Source: Verrucomicrobiales bacterium (lineage in GTDB: Bacteria; Verrucomicrobiota; Verrucomicrobiia; Verrucomicrobiales; DEV007). Taken from it: 64,000 nucleotides of DNA. Under the pieces are notes generated by a model. It was not told the DNA's origin. It saw nothing but the letters and a program-made list of their open reading frames with translations, and did no database searches. The stretch is taken from contig JARGNG010000022.1 in assembly GCA_029213265.1 (NCBI GenBank), forward strand, positions 1 to 64,000, given 5' to 3'. Each line of letters opens with the position of its first letter. Positions within the stretch are counted from its first letter, which is position 1. Below are positions 1 to 8,146 of this stretch, in pieces. The translations under genes and the position numbers were made by a program.

Positions 1-772
1 CGAACCCTACCAGACTAACATTCCCGGTGGGCCAGTTCGGGTGACTCGACCACTCCGGATCCCCCGCCCGATTCACCACTTCCGCAGGATCCTTCTCCAG
101 ATCATACAATTCCCAATAATCCATCCCGTCGAAGTGGATCAGCTTTTCGGTCGCCGTCTGCATTCCGATATGAGCTGGCGTATCAAAGTGAGAAAAGTAG
201 TAGCGGTAGTAGAAGGCCTCTCTCCAGTCCTCAACTGGCTCCCCTTTCAGCAAGGGCACGAGACTGCGTCCCTGCATCTCCTCCGGAACCTCGTGACCTG
301 CCAGATCCAGAATTGTTTCCGCGTAGTCCAGATTCAGCACAAGGTCTTCCTGGACACTACCCGGCTTCACGACGCCCGGCCAATGCACTAACAAAGGCAC
401 TCGAAGTGACTCCTCATAGATGAAACGCTTGTCGTAAAGCCCGTGCTCCCCGAGGAAGAAGCCCTGATCGGCCGTGTAAATCACAACCGTGTTCTCCGCG
501 AGTCCTGAGCTATCGAGGTAGTCGAAAACCTTGCCCAGATTGTCATCCACTCCTTTCACACAGCGCAGGTAACGCTTCATGTACTCCTGATAGACGAAGC
601 GCCGTTTCTCCGGCCCCGGCGCCATCGCTTTGATCGCCGTAGTAAACTGAGTGTGATTCGATCGCCCCCCGATCTCCCGTGTCGACTGCTCGATCGCCCG
701 GGACCGTCCCGAACCACTGTCCATCAGGTTCTCCGGCTCGGGAATCTCCACATCGGCAAGGTAGTCATTGCA
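1..772 (-). pseudogene. Sulfatase remnant, N-terminus missing, runs off left edge
   Basis: Reading the minus strand leftward from 772 gives an open frame that matches the C-terminal half of type I sulfatases (PF00884): NDYLADVEIPEPENL, then VVIYTADQGFFLGEHGLYDK (the conserved DxGxxxGxHG segment), a RVPLLVHWPG motif, and a closing LYDLEKDPAE motif. The catalytic N-terminal half, with the CxPSR formylglycine site, is absent. Homology stops at about 772, where a dispersed repeat begins. The frame happens to stay open through the repeat to an ATG at 838, so a short protein could be made, but it would lack the active site. The C-terminal end lies outside the window. Most likely a broken gene. Confidence 0.75.
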
Positions 773-837
773 CCCCCTCCAACCCGGGGCGATGCGCAGT
801 GATGGAACGGCGGGGTTGAAAAGGCGAATTCCTAGCA
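773..837 (-). repeat. Dispersed ~68-bp foldable repeat, copy 1
   Basis: This is the first of three related segments (others at 3481 and 8264), all in the same orientation. Read on the minus strand it starts TGCTAGGAATTCGC, has TTTTCAACCC on the left and GGGTTGGAGGGGG on the right, so the ends form imperfect inverted arms (AACCC / GGGTT). In the core from AACCC to TAGCA, about 48 of 57 positions equal copy 2, counted by eye. The outline (YYYAAC ... GTTRRR) recalls integron attC sites, but no integrase gene is visible. It abuts the sulfatase remnant that starts at 772. Confidence 0.7.
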
Positions 838-1125
838 TTTGTACACGAAAAGAACGGCACAGTCCTCGGCGGTCAGAGCGACTTCAGGTTGTCAATTTCG
901 GTGGGGCAGTTTAGGTGGCCCGGCCAACCACGTCCCGGTCTTTCTCTTGCGTTCGGGTCGCAACTCCACTACTATGGGTAGACGATTCTGCCTCAAACTG
1001 GTCTCGAGGCAGGAAGTTATAGAGTACTCGAAAGTGAGAGTATTCCTCGTTGGTTGCGACGAATAGAGCAGCATTTTTTCACGCGTCCGGCGTGCAGAGA
1101 ATCGTTTTACCCGGACTCTGAAATT
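838..1125. other. Intergenic region, no gene recognised
   Basis: About 290 bases between repeat copy 1 and the nucleotidyltransferase. Short open frames exist on both strands, but none resembles a known protein or has a convincing ribosome binding site. It should contain the promoter of the downstream nucleotidyltransferase pair; I could not pick a clear -35/-10 box. Confidence 0.5.
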
Positions 1126-2055
1126 ATGAAAAATGTAGCTCTTACGCGAGAATTATCTCGTCGTGCCCTACCTTCTGTAGGGTCCCCTGAAATTGACTCC
1201 CTGAATTTTCCCGTTGAACATGCAACTTCTTTCACCCCGCCCCGGCACACGAATGAACCCAGAATCACGACCGCATTGCTATTGGCTGCGGGAACAGGAT
1301 CGCGTCTGCAACCCTTGACAAAAGCCGCGCCCAAATGCCTCACTGAAGTGAACGGTGTTTCCATTCTTGAGCGGTTGATCAGTAATCTCAGAGAGCAGGG
1401 GTTCAAGAGATTGGTCGTTGTGACGGGCCATCTGGGAGATCAAATCCAGAGATTTCTGAGCCAGTACGCGAGTGATCTACAGATCGATTATGTCTTCAAT
1501 CCCGACTACGCCACGACGAACAATCTCTATTCTCTGTGGCTGGCCCGGCAGCAAATTACAGAGTCGTTCCTGCTGGTGGAGAGTGATCTGATCTTCGACT
1601 TCGCACTCCTGGATGGGATGCTCAAGCCGGATAAAATGGCAATCTCCGAAATGCTACCGTGGATGAATGGAACCACGGTGGAGCTCGATTCATGCAACGG
1701 AGTCACGGCCTTCAGGCCGGGTGGGTATTCTTCCGTCTCTTCTCAGCAATACAAGACGGTCAATGTTTACAGTTTGTCCTATTCCTCCTGGAAGAAAGTG
1801 GAGGAAAGAATGAGCCGTCATGTGTTGGCAGGTGAACTGGGTGAATACTATGAGGTCGTCTTTGCTGAAATGATCGCAGACGGAACCCTCTCATTTGACG
1901 GGGTATTCTTCGACAGTGACTTGTGGTATGAGATCGACACGGGTATTGATCTGATCGAAGCGGAAAATCTTTTCTCTCAGAATTACACCAGTACGGGTGA
2001 TCGGCTCACGCCTGGTGCCGAGTGCCAAACAGATTCACGTACCGTTCTGATCTAG
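1126..2055 (+). CDS. Nucleotidyltransferase (CDP-headgroup synthesis, LicC/IPCT-like)
   Basis: A cytoplasmic nucleotidyltransferase that probably activates a phosphorylated headgroup with CTP. After a poorly conserved ~50-residue N-terminal stretch comes the family signature TALLLAAGTGSRLQPLTKAA (residues about 49-68), with the G-x-G-x-R nucleotide loop and the catalytic lysine of PKCL. Metal-site acidic residues follow in LLVESDLIFD, and DLWYEIDT near the end is typical of the LicC / inositol-phosphate cytidylyltransferase branch. ATG at 1126 is preferred; an in-frame TTG at 1054 adds 24 unlikely residues. The next gene, a CDP-alcohol phosphotransferase, starts within or just after its stop, so the two should act in sequence. 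The substrate (choline phosphate, inositol phosphate, aminoethylphosphonate or other) cannot be told. Confidence 0.8.
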   Translation: MKNVALTRELSRRALPSVGSPEIDSLNFPVEHATSFTPPRHTNEPRITTALLLAAGTGSRLQPLTKAAPKCLTEVNGVSILERLISNLREQGFKRLVVVTGHLGDQIQRFLSQYASDLQIDYVFNPDYATTNNLYSLWLARQQITESFLLVESDLIFDFALLDGMLKPDKMAISEMLPWMNGTTVELDSCNGVTAFRPGGYSSVSSQQYKTVNVYSLSYSSWKKVEERMSRHVLAGELGEYYEVVFAEMIADGTLSFDGVFFDSDLWYEIDTGIDLIEAENLFSQNYTSTGDRLTPGAECQTDSRTVLI

Positions 2056-2057
2056 GA

Positions 2058-2741
2058 ATGGAAGCGCCCAGGGGAAACTTCGTTTATCGCAATCTGGCGA
2101 ACGCCGCGTCAATTTTTGGCGTGCTACCGATAGCTATCCTCTTCATGGAGGATGGGTATCGTTTCTTGATCCCATTCATCCTGTTCAACAATGTCATGGA
2201 CGACCTGGATGGCGTCCTCGCCGGCAAGTTGAAGATCCGCAGTCTGCTCGGCGCGAATCTCGACAATGTCTGTGACACCGTTGTTCATGCGACTCTCATT
2301 CTGTTGGTGAGCGCCAGCCTCGAAGGATACGTCCTCATTGCTGGATTGATCGCGGCGACAGCAGTGATTATTCGGCTTACGTCCAGACTCGATCCGGCAG
2401 CAACCAAAGGAATCGGTTCGCCGACAAACGAACTGATACGACATCTCCTGTTCGTTCTTTTGCTCGCAAACGAATTCAGCTTTAATCCTGATATCCATCT
2501 GGTCATTCTCTTTCTTCTTCACACGGCGTCTATGCTCGTGCCTTTCAAACTCCCGATTCTAATCCGTGGGATGGCGAAATCCGCCACTTCAGTAGCTCTT
2601 GTGAATGTCGCTCTGATAGTTGCCTGGTTGGTGCCACCTCTCACTCCGTATATCGCGGCTGCTTTTTTTGTCACCTACCTGTATTCCTTTGCAGAAGGAG
2701 GCATGGAATGGCTGCGAAACCGTCGGGTTTCTCTGGATTGA
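2058..2741 (+). CDS. CDP-alcohol phosphatidyltransferase family membrane protein
   Basis: An integral membrane enzyme of the CDP-OH_P_transf family, transferring the CDP-activated headgroup made by the upstream enzyme to an alcohol or lipid. The family motif D-x2-D-G-x2-A-R-x8-G-x3-D-x3-D is visible as DDLDGVLAGKLKIRSLLGAN followed by LDNVCD. All four metal-binding Asp are present, but the AR pair reads AG, so the usual Arg is Gly. Five or six hydrophobic segments follow. ATG at 2058 lies 2 bases after the upstream stop (AGGA just before it); a GTG at 2022 in the same frame would overlap by 34 bases. Either way translational coupling is likely. The missing Arg may mean an unusual substrate or reduced activity. 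Confidence 0.75.
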   Translation: MEAPRGNFVYRNLANAASIFGVLPIAILFMEDGYRFLIPFILFNNVMDDLDGVLAGKLKIRSLLGANLDNVCDTVVHATLILLVSASLEGYVLIAGLIAATAVIIRLTSRLDPAATKGIGSPTNELIRHLLFVLLLANEFSFNPDIHLVILFLLHTASMLVPFKLPILIRGMAKSATSVALVNVALIVAWLVPPLTPYIAAAFFVTYLYSFAEGGMEWLRNRRVSLD

Positions 2742-2859
2742 TCTCCTTTTTGTCGTTCCTCACATTTTGTCAGGGAACCTCGCGCCGTCAGAGTTCGTGA
2801 AGCAAGTGCCCCCCAGGTGAGCCTACGAACTTTGTTCCTGACATTCATTCATCCCTTGT

Positions 2860-3480
2860 CTAATCCACACGGGGGATGTTTTTGATCCCGATTGGAATCC
2901 GGTTTCGAGGTGCGCTTCTTCCGCTCGACTTCAGGTGCTTCAGCAGTTGCTGGAGTTCTTTTCGCTTCGCTTCTTCCTGGAAGAACAGATTCGTAGTTTC
3001 GTCCGGATCAGTTTCGAGATCGTAGAGTTGGCCCGGTGCATCAGTTGCCGATTCCGTCAGTGCGTATTTCTGCATGATGCCCTTGGTGTAGTCATTTCCG
3101 CCCGATCCTTTGTGATCGAGATACTTCCACCTTCCCTCGCGAATCTGAAACTCTCCTCGGAAACTCTGGGTCAGGAGATGTGGACGTATCGAGTCTTCTG
3201 AGTTCTGCCTCCCCAGCATCGTCGGCAGCATGTCGAAACTATCCGTTGCGGCATCATCGGGTAGGTCGTAGCCGACCACGGAAGCCAGCGTCGCAAAGAT
3301 ATCGGTCGTGTTGGTCATCTGGTCGGAGACCTGTTCACCGGGGATTCTCCCCGTTCATCGCGCGATGAACGGAACTCGATGCCCCCCCCACCCGTCTCGC
3401 TTTACTCCCCGTCAACCGCCCGAAGGATCGTGATTGTGGTCTTCTCGCATCCAGGTGGCGTGCATGGTTTCGGCACTGCC
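2860..3480 (-). pseudogene. Sulfatase remnant with two in-frame TGA stops
   Basis: The minus strand encodes the last part of an arylsulfatase: WMREDHNHDPSGG, then RGVKRDGWGGHRVPFIAR, then TGRIPGEQVSDQMTNTTDIF and a QLYDLETDPDETTN ending with stop at 2860-2862. Two TGA codons interrupt the same frame, at 3412-3414 and 3355-3357; the second sits where sulfatases have the Trp of the RWPG motif. Only residues from 3318 down form an uninterrupted frame. The N-terminal catalytic half is missing, and homology ends at 3480, the edge of repeat copy 2. Clearly degraded. Confidence 0.8.
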
Positions 3481-3548
3481 CCCCCCCTCTAACCCGGGGC
3501 GATGCGCGGTGACGGAGCTCCGGGGTTGAAAAAGCAAATACCCAGCAG
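3481..3548 (-). repeat. Dispersed ~68-bp foldable repeat, copy 2
   Basis: Same element as at 773 and 8264, same orientation. Read on the minus strand it runs from CTGCTGGGTATTTGC through TTTTTCAACCCCGG to CGCCCCGGGTTAGAGGGGGG. The AACCCCGG and CCCCGGGTT blocks pair imperfectly. It lies 15 bases downstream of the stop of the beta-helix gene and touches the sulfatase remnant on its other side. Differences between copies are spread over all codon positions and one copy has a stop in the shared frame, so it does not behave as coding sequence. Confidence 0.75.
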
Positions 3549-3563
3549 TCGCAGTCATTTCCC

Positions 3564-4982
3564 TCAAGGCCCAACAACTGCCTTGCGCCAGCCATCAACG
3601 GTGTTGTCATCGGTAAAATCAACCGTTGATCCCTCCAGGGCCCAGACCGCGAACTGCGGTGGACCTCCCTTTCTGGGGGCGGGGCACTTGAAGGTGTTGC
3701 CCTTGACCACAATCTCCCCCTGACTGCGGATCGCGGCAACGCCGCTCCCGGTAAATTCGTTTTTGGTAAATGTGGCTTTCGCACCCTTGAAGACCATCAC
3801 CAACGGTGGCATTCCACCTTTCCGCGAAATCCGGTTTCGCTCGGCTTCGACGGTCCAGCCAGGATTGATTCCGATCGCCACCAGCGTTGTCGCCGTGATT
3901 TCATTGTCCTTGATCACCGCTTTTCCAGCTTGGCAACGCTCAAGCCCAATCGCAGCCAGTTTGTTGCCGTAAACCTTGTTTCCAATGATGGTCGGCCGCG
4001 CGTCCGCTGTCGCGCCAATCCCGGCCATCTCGTTTTCGAAGCACTCGTTGCCCTCAATCCTCGGAGTCGCTTGGTTGCGTGTGCCAATCCCCGCCATTCC
4101 ATTTTGGTAGCAGCGATTGTTCTTGATCGTCGCCGCAGTGCCTTTCATTCGGTTACCGATCCCGGCGCGCCGGTTTTTGAAGCATTCGTTGTCGATCACC
4201 AGTGGTGTGGCGCCTTCGCGAATTCCGATGCCGGCTCGGACATTGTCGTAGCTGCGATTTTCGCGGATCTCCGGACTTGAAGCGCGGCAGCCAAGACCGC
4301 CACGGAGGTTGTGGAAGCAGGTATTGCCCTTTGCCAGAGCCGTCGTGCCATTCGCCAGGCCAATCCCGCCACCCATGTTCCGGTAGACCACGTTGCTGAG
4401 AATCTGAGAGGCGTTTTTCTTGCCGCCGACACCGATCCCGGCATGTCCATTATCGTGAACAATGCAGTTTTTCACCGTCGCCGTCACGTTCGTCACTTGA
4501 ACCGCGGGCTCGGAATTTTCGAAGCCGACCGCCCCTTGCTCGTCAGGCAGATGCTCACCGCGGGATTCGTAGTGCTTGTCAAATTCAGCCTGATCGAATT
4601 TGCCCGCATGCGTGACCGTCAGCCCATCCAGAATCGACCCCTCGGCCATCTCCACACCCGGCATCTTTCCTCCCGCGTCGATGATCGTCGCCTCTGCACG
4701 CTTCAAGCCAAGCTTTCCTTTTACGTTGTCGCCCGCGCTCCTAAGCGTGATTCCCGGTTTGAGGTGGATGCGCTCCTTGTAAACGCCGGGTTCGACCACG
4801 ACGACGTCACCGGGGTTGGCCGCATCGATGCCGGCTTGAATAGTCTTGTGGGTGGCAGGCACGGAAATCGTGGCGGCGGAGAGCGAAGTCACTCCCAATG
4901 AGAATATGGCGAATAATGCCACAGCTGGCAGCTGCGGCAAAAGGCGAAAGAAGCCGGGTCGGAATTGGATGGTCGTGTTCAT
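3564..4982 (-). CDS. Secreted right-handed parallel beta-helix protein
   Basis: A 472-residue exported protein. The first ~36 residues form a signal peptide ending near LSAA. It continues with TIQAGIDAANPGDVVVVEPG (residues about 47-66), typical of the DUF1565 / NosD-like entry to a parallel beta-helix. Ten or so coils of about 23 residues follow, with a repeated pattern of the kind KNNRCYQNGMAGIGTRNQAT and GNECFENEMAGIGATADARP. Such folds bind or cleave polysaccharides or serve as surface proteins; no catalytic set could be assigned. It is 19 bases downstream of a marR gene on the same strand and is probably its regulatory target. Repeat copy 2 follows directly after the stop. Confidence 0.8.
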   Translation of the reverse strand: MNTTIQFRPGFFRLLPQLPAVALFAIFSLGVTSLSAATISVPATHKTIQAGIDAANPGDVVVVEPGVYKERIHLKPGITLRSAGDNVKGKLGLKRAEATIIDAGGKMPGVEMAEGSILDGLTVTHAGKFDQAEFDKHYESRGEHLPDEQGAVGFENSEPAVQVTNVTATVKNCIVHDNGHAGIGVGGKKNASQILSNVVYRNMGGGIGLANGTTALAKGNTCFHNLRGGLGCRASSPEIRENRSYDNVRAGIGIREGATPLVIDNECFKNRRAGIGNRMKGTAATIKNNRCYQNGMAGIGTRNQATPRIEGNECFENEMAGIGATADARPTIIGNKVYGNKLAAIGLERCQAGKAVIKDNEITATTLVAIGINPGWTVEAERNRISRKGGMPPLVMVFKGAKATFTKNEFTGSGVAAIRSQGEIVVKGNTFKCPAPRKGGPPQFAVWALEGSTVDFTDDNTVDGWRKAVVGP

Positions 4983-5001
4983 AATTTTGTTTTATCTAGT
5001 G

Positions 5002-5514
5002 TTAGGGTTCGGGCGTGGACCGGTTCTCAATGGCTTCTTCTTCCGTGGTTGCGGGTGGCAGCCCGGCAATCATTTTGTTCAACAGTCGCGCCAGCTCAAT
5101 GCGCTCCGGGTCTGTCAAACCAGCCGTCACGTGCTCCAAATGCATGGGCTGGACTTTCCAGATTCGTTTGAGCAGCGCGAGACCAGCGGGAGTGATCCGC
5201 ACAAACCTTTCGCGGCGGTCAGCGGGATTGACTTTGCGTTCGATCAGCCCCGCGGTTTCGATCCTTGAAAGCATGACCGTGACGTTAGGGAAGGAGACGT
5301 AGAGCTCCCTGCCCAGGCGACGCTGGGTGATTCGCTCGCCGCGCAATCGGTTGAGGATCGTCAACATCTGAAATTGAGGCGGCGTCAGGTTGAAACTAGC
5401 GTAGTGGGGCCCCATCAGCCGCGTCAGCGCGCCAAAACTCCGCACCACTGACACTACGGCTCGCCTTGCCGGCGTGTCGGGAAAATCGTCTCGCAGGTCG
5501 GTGGGTTCGGTCAT
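5002..5514 (-). CDS. MarR-family transcriptional regulator
   Basis: A 170-residue winged-helix regulator. The DNA-binding core lies at about residues 45-115: TPPQFQMLTILNRLRGERIT, a recognition helix LYVSFPNVTVMLSRIETAGL, and the wing IERKVNPADRRERFVRIT, which has the family's DxRxxx-V-x-LT pattern. MarR proteins act as dimers and are usually released from DNA by small molecules. It precedes the beta-helix gene by 19 bases on the same strand. A perfect inverted repeat 30 bases upstream of its start (5544-5559) is a candidate operator, suggesting autorepression. Confidence 0.88.
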   Translation of the reverse strand: MTEPTDLRDDFPDTPARRAVVSVVRSFGALTRLMGPHYASFNLTPPQFQMLTILNRLRGERITQRRLGRELYVSFPNVTVMLSRIETAGLIERKVNPADRRERFVRITPAGLALLKRIWKVQPMHLEHVTAGLTDPERIELARLLNKMIAGLPPATTEEEAIENRSTPEP

Positions 5515-5543
5515 TGTCTCGATGGGCGATCTTGAGCAAATAT

Positions 5544-5559
5544 AGTTAAGTTATTAACT
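5544..5559. promoter_or_regulatory. Candidate MarR operator (perfect inverted repeat)
   Basis: AGTTAA-GTTA-TTAACT is a perfect 6-bp inverted repeat with a 4-base spacer. It lies 30 bases upstream of the marR start in an otherwise AT-rich stretch, the usual position and symmetry of a MarR dimer site. Assignment rests on position and symmetry only. Confidence 0.45.
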
Positions 5560-5891
5560 AATTGCTTTCGAAATTAATGTCAACGGATTGCTCTCAGCTA
5601 AATTAATGGCCAAGTTTCCAGCACACGTTTTCTGAGACAATTCTCGAAACGACCGATTTGTGAGACGATCTCGGATGCCTGAAAGATCAGCCTTCTTTCC
5701 CCCCAGGAATCCGGTCTCCCGCGACTGGAGATGTGACGGGCGCATCGTGCTTGGTTTCCTCCTTCAGCATTCAAAGTCAAGGATTCGATACCCGCCTCCG
5801 GCAACTCCGGGACATCTTTCACCTCCGCCCGCTATCGCGGCTGCGGGACTTGAGGGGAGTGAAGAGCAGGTTTTTCCGGTTAGGTTTGCCC
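5560..5891. other. Intergenic region between flippase end and marR promoter
   Basis: About 330 bases. The right half is the tail-side region after the flippase stop; the left half is upstream of marR. Small open frames exist (for example 5598-5822 minus), but I recognise no protein, RNA gene or clear terminator in it. Confidence 0.4.
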
Positions 5892-7235
5892 TCAGTGTTC
5901 CCGACTCCGGTGGCGTTTCAGGCTGAGCGGAAAATACCAAGCCGTGACCAGCGCCAACCCGATGCAAATGGCGGCAAACACTCCCTGGATTCCGGGGATC
6001 AGTTGCTTCGAAACAAAAAGCGAGAGCAGGCCGGCTATCAGGCTGCCTTCAACGACAGCTGTCCAAGCGCACCGGCGGATCTTACCCAGTCCAAGTAGGA
6101 TCACCTGGTGAACCTGGCGCCAAGCATGAAGGGCAAACCAGAATCCGAACAGTAGCAGGGCGGGGCGGTCGGCTTCCACCTTGTCCCCGATCCAGACTCC
6201 CAGCGCCCATTCTCCCAGGATGCCAAATCCGAGGATCGACATCCCCCCGAGGACCAACACTCCGAGGTAAAGCCGCCTGATAGCCTTGATAATCCACTTC
6301 CGGTCACCCCGTTCGCTGGCATCGAAAAATGCCGGAAGTAGCGGGTAGTTGACCATGTGGACGAGTCCGTTCAGTGACACATGGAGAAGCACGAAAATCT
6401 CGAAAACCCCTGCCTCGCCGGGACCGATGAACCGGCCCAGCAGCAGGACCGGAAAAATGTATTCCACGGTGCACCAGACCACGTAAACGAGGGTGTAACC
6501 GACGCTGCCGCCCAGCACGAATCGGATCTTGTCCCGGGAAAACGCCAGCATGGCACTGGCAAGGTAACGACGTCCCGCCACCAGGGAGATGGCATTTCCC
6601 AATCGGGCCAGCACCACTGGGCCGTGAATGGCGAGAATCAAGGTTTCCACGCTCGGGAAACGGCTGATGCAAAAAACCAGGAGACCGGCTGCCACGAAAT
6701 TGCCACCCGCTCCCCACGCGTTGGAAATTCTCGCTTCCTGATATCCGTTCCGGGCATGCTCGAAAGTGACAAGGATAAAGTCCAGCGTTATGATAATGAG
6801 TGCGATGAAAGCTCCCCGGCGCACGGTTTCGGCAAATTCGGCGAACTCGGCACCGAACAGTACTGCCGGCGGCACCAGCCCGATTAACAGAGCAAACAGA
6901 CAGGCGAACCCCAGCGTGATCGCCGAGCGCAGGAGCACGCTGGTGCCGAAAATTTTGACTTCGGATTCGCGATCCCGCGCCGCTACTGCCCTGGAGATGC
7001 CTTCCGTCAGGACCGGACCCATGCCGTAGTGGATCAGGTCGATCAACGCCACGAAGGCGGTGATGGTGGCATAAACGCCGAATGCCTCAGTGCCTAGCAC
7101 TTTGATCGCGATTGGAATGGATACGATCCGCAGCAGAAAGGTTCCGGCCTTGGAAAGAATCGAGGTCAGGACGGCCCATTGAATGGATTGGTTCCGTTGC
7201 TTTGCTGCATCAGGATTGGAGGCGATGGCGTCCAT
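5892..7235 (-). CDS. Polysaccharide flippase (Wzx/MATE-like membrane protein)
   Basis: A 447-residue polytopic membrane protein with about 12 hydrophobic segments. The N-terminus, QWAVLTSILSKAGTFLLRIV followed by VLGTEAFGVYATITAFV, matches the start of oligosaccharide flippases of the MVF/MATE (PST) family: an early helix with a positively charged residue, then a LG-x-E-x-F/Y-G-x-Y motif. These proteins move lipid-linked sugars across the inner membrane. It follows aat by 21 bases on the same strand. No glycosyltransferases sit nearby, so the glycan is unknown. The C-terminus is basic (SLKRHRSREH). Confidence 0.78.
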   Translation of the reverse strand: MDAIASNPDAAKQRNQSIQWAVLTSILSKAGTFLLRIVSIPIAIKVLGTEAFGVYATITAFVALIDLIHYGMGPVLTEGISRAVAARDRESEVKIFGTSVLLRSAITLGFACLFALLIGLVPPAVLFGAEFAEFAETVRRGAFIALIIITLDFILVTFEHARNGYQEARISNAWGAGGNFVAAGLLVFCISRFPSVETLILAIHGPVVLARLGNAISLVAGRRYLASAMLAFSRDKIRFVLGGSVGYTLVYVVWCTVEYIFPVLLLGRFIGPGEAGVFEIFVLLHVSLNGLVHMVNYPLLPAFFDASERGDRKWIIKAIRRLYLGVLVLGGMSILGFGILGEWALGVWIGDKVEADRPALLLFGFWFALHAWRQVHQVILLGLGKIRRCAWTAVVEGSLIAGLLSLFVSKQLIPGIQGVFAAICIGLALVTAWYFPLSLKRHRSREH

Positions 7236-7256
7236 GATCGAGGAAGGGGCAACCTG

Positions 7257-7988
7257 TTACCACTCGAGTTGCGTGTTATCCAGAAGACCGGGTTCGGGGA
7301 ATGATGCACCGTTAACCACGGCCTCGATCAGGCGCGCATTGAACTCCTCCCGTTGCATTTCAAATCCTCCGAACTTTTCCAGGTGCGCGGAAATGTGCTG
7401 GGTGTCGTGCAGTTGAAACCCGTGTGCTTTCAGGAGCCGCAGCGTCTGAACAAGCGCCACCTTCGATCCGTTGGAAATGAGGCTGAACTGGCTTTCTCCC
7501 TGAAAGTATCCTCCGAAGGCAACTCCGTACAGCCCGCCGACAAGTTTTTCTGCCTGCCAGACCTCAATGGAGTGAGCAATTCCCCGTGCGTTTAATTCCC
7601 GGTAGACCTTAATGATTGATTCATTGAGCCAGGTCTCTTGCCGATTCGAGCAATTCCGGATCACCTCCTCGAACGCCGTATCAATTCTCACTTCGAATTT
7701 GTCCTGATTGACCAGACGCCTGAGATTCTTCGATACGTGAAAATTTTCAATCGGCAGCACACCGCGCTTTGCGGGAGCGTGCCATCCGATTTTGCCGTAG
7801 TCGTCCGCTTGGGGGAATTGACCGTTGAGAAAGCCACGTATCGCGGTATTGGCATCGAACGGCAACAGGTCAAGAACCAGTGTCTGCCAGAGACTGGAGT
7901 CAAAAGGAAGAGACACAAGGCTTTTCCTCGCTCCGTGGCGCACCAGACTGCGCAATGTTTTAGTAAAAGGTCGCGAGGCCATAAGCAT
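7257..7988 (-). CDS. aat: Leucyl/phenylalanyl-tRNA--protein transferase
   Basis: Transfers Leu or Phe from aminoacyl-tRNA to N-terminal Arg or Lys of proteins, marking them for ClpAP (N-degron pathway). Visible family motifs are RGFLNGQFPQAD, then IEVWQAEKLVGGLYGVAFGG followed by YFQGESQFS, and the C-terminal GFQLHDTQHISAHLEKFGG, where canonical Aat has an LIDCQ-x-HLxSLG motif. The open frame extends upstream to 8042, but that part overlaps the tRNA-Lys sequence, so the ATG at 7988 (or 7982) is a better start. The protein diverges from textbook Aat at both catalytic-core motifs, so it may be a subfamily. It is followed 21 bases later by the flippase gene. Confidence 0.75.
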   Translation of the reverse strand: MLMASRPFTKTLRSLVRHGARKSLVSLPFDSSLWQTLVLDLLPFDANTAIRGFLNGQFPQADDYGKIGWHAPAKRGVLPIENFHVSKNLRRLVNQDKFEVRIDTAFEEVIRNCSNRQETWLNESIIKVYRELNARGIAHSIEVWQAEKLVGGLYGVAFGGYFQGESQFSLISNGSKVALVQTLRLLKAHGFQLHDTQHISAHLEKFGGFEMQREEFNARLIEAVVNGASFPEPGLLDNTQLEW

Positions 7989-8011
7989 CTTACCGCTGAA
8001 GCAGGGAAAAG

Positions 8012-8088
8012 TGGTGAACCGGGCGAGGACTTGAACCTGCAACCTGCGAATTAAAAGTTCGCTGCTCTTTCAATTGAGCTACCGGTTC
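8012..8088 (-). tRNA. tRNA-Lys(UUU), degenerate, CCA encoded
   Basis: The minus strand folds into a tRNA with acceptor GAACCGG / CCGGTTC, D stem GCTC / GAGC, anticodon stem GCGAA / TTCGC and loop CTTTTAA (anticodon UUU), discriminator A and an encoded CCA (8012-8014). Two features are off: the D loop reads AATTGAAA, lacking the GG pair, and the T arm reads GCAGG-TTCAAGT-CCTCGC, with one extra base breaking the stem. It may be a pseudo-tRNA. It lies directly upstream of aat at the edge of the accessory region, a typical integration site. Confidence 0.7.
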
Positions 8089-8146
8089 AGATGGATTCCC
8101 ATTGCTTGTGGAAATTTTATAATTTTAACTAACTTTCATTATTTGT

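Noticed and set aside
3355..3414. TGA codons in the sulfatase remnant as selenocysteine sites
   Set aside because: No SECIS-like hairpin seen, the positions are not Cys or catalytic in sulfatases, and the gene also lacks its N-terminal half.
773..3548. Dispersed repeat read as a conserved short peptide (FNPAVPS-RIAPGWRG)
   Set aside because: All copies share one frame only because there are no indels; substitutions hit all codon positions and copy 2 has a stop, so no coding constraint is visible.
5598..5822. Small minus-strand open frame between flippase and marR
   Set aside because: 74 codons, no recognisable family and no ribosome binding site; treated as non-coding.
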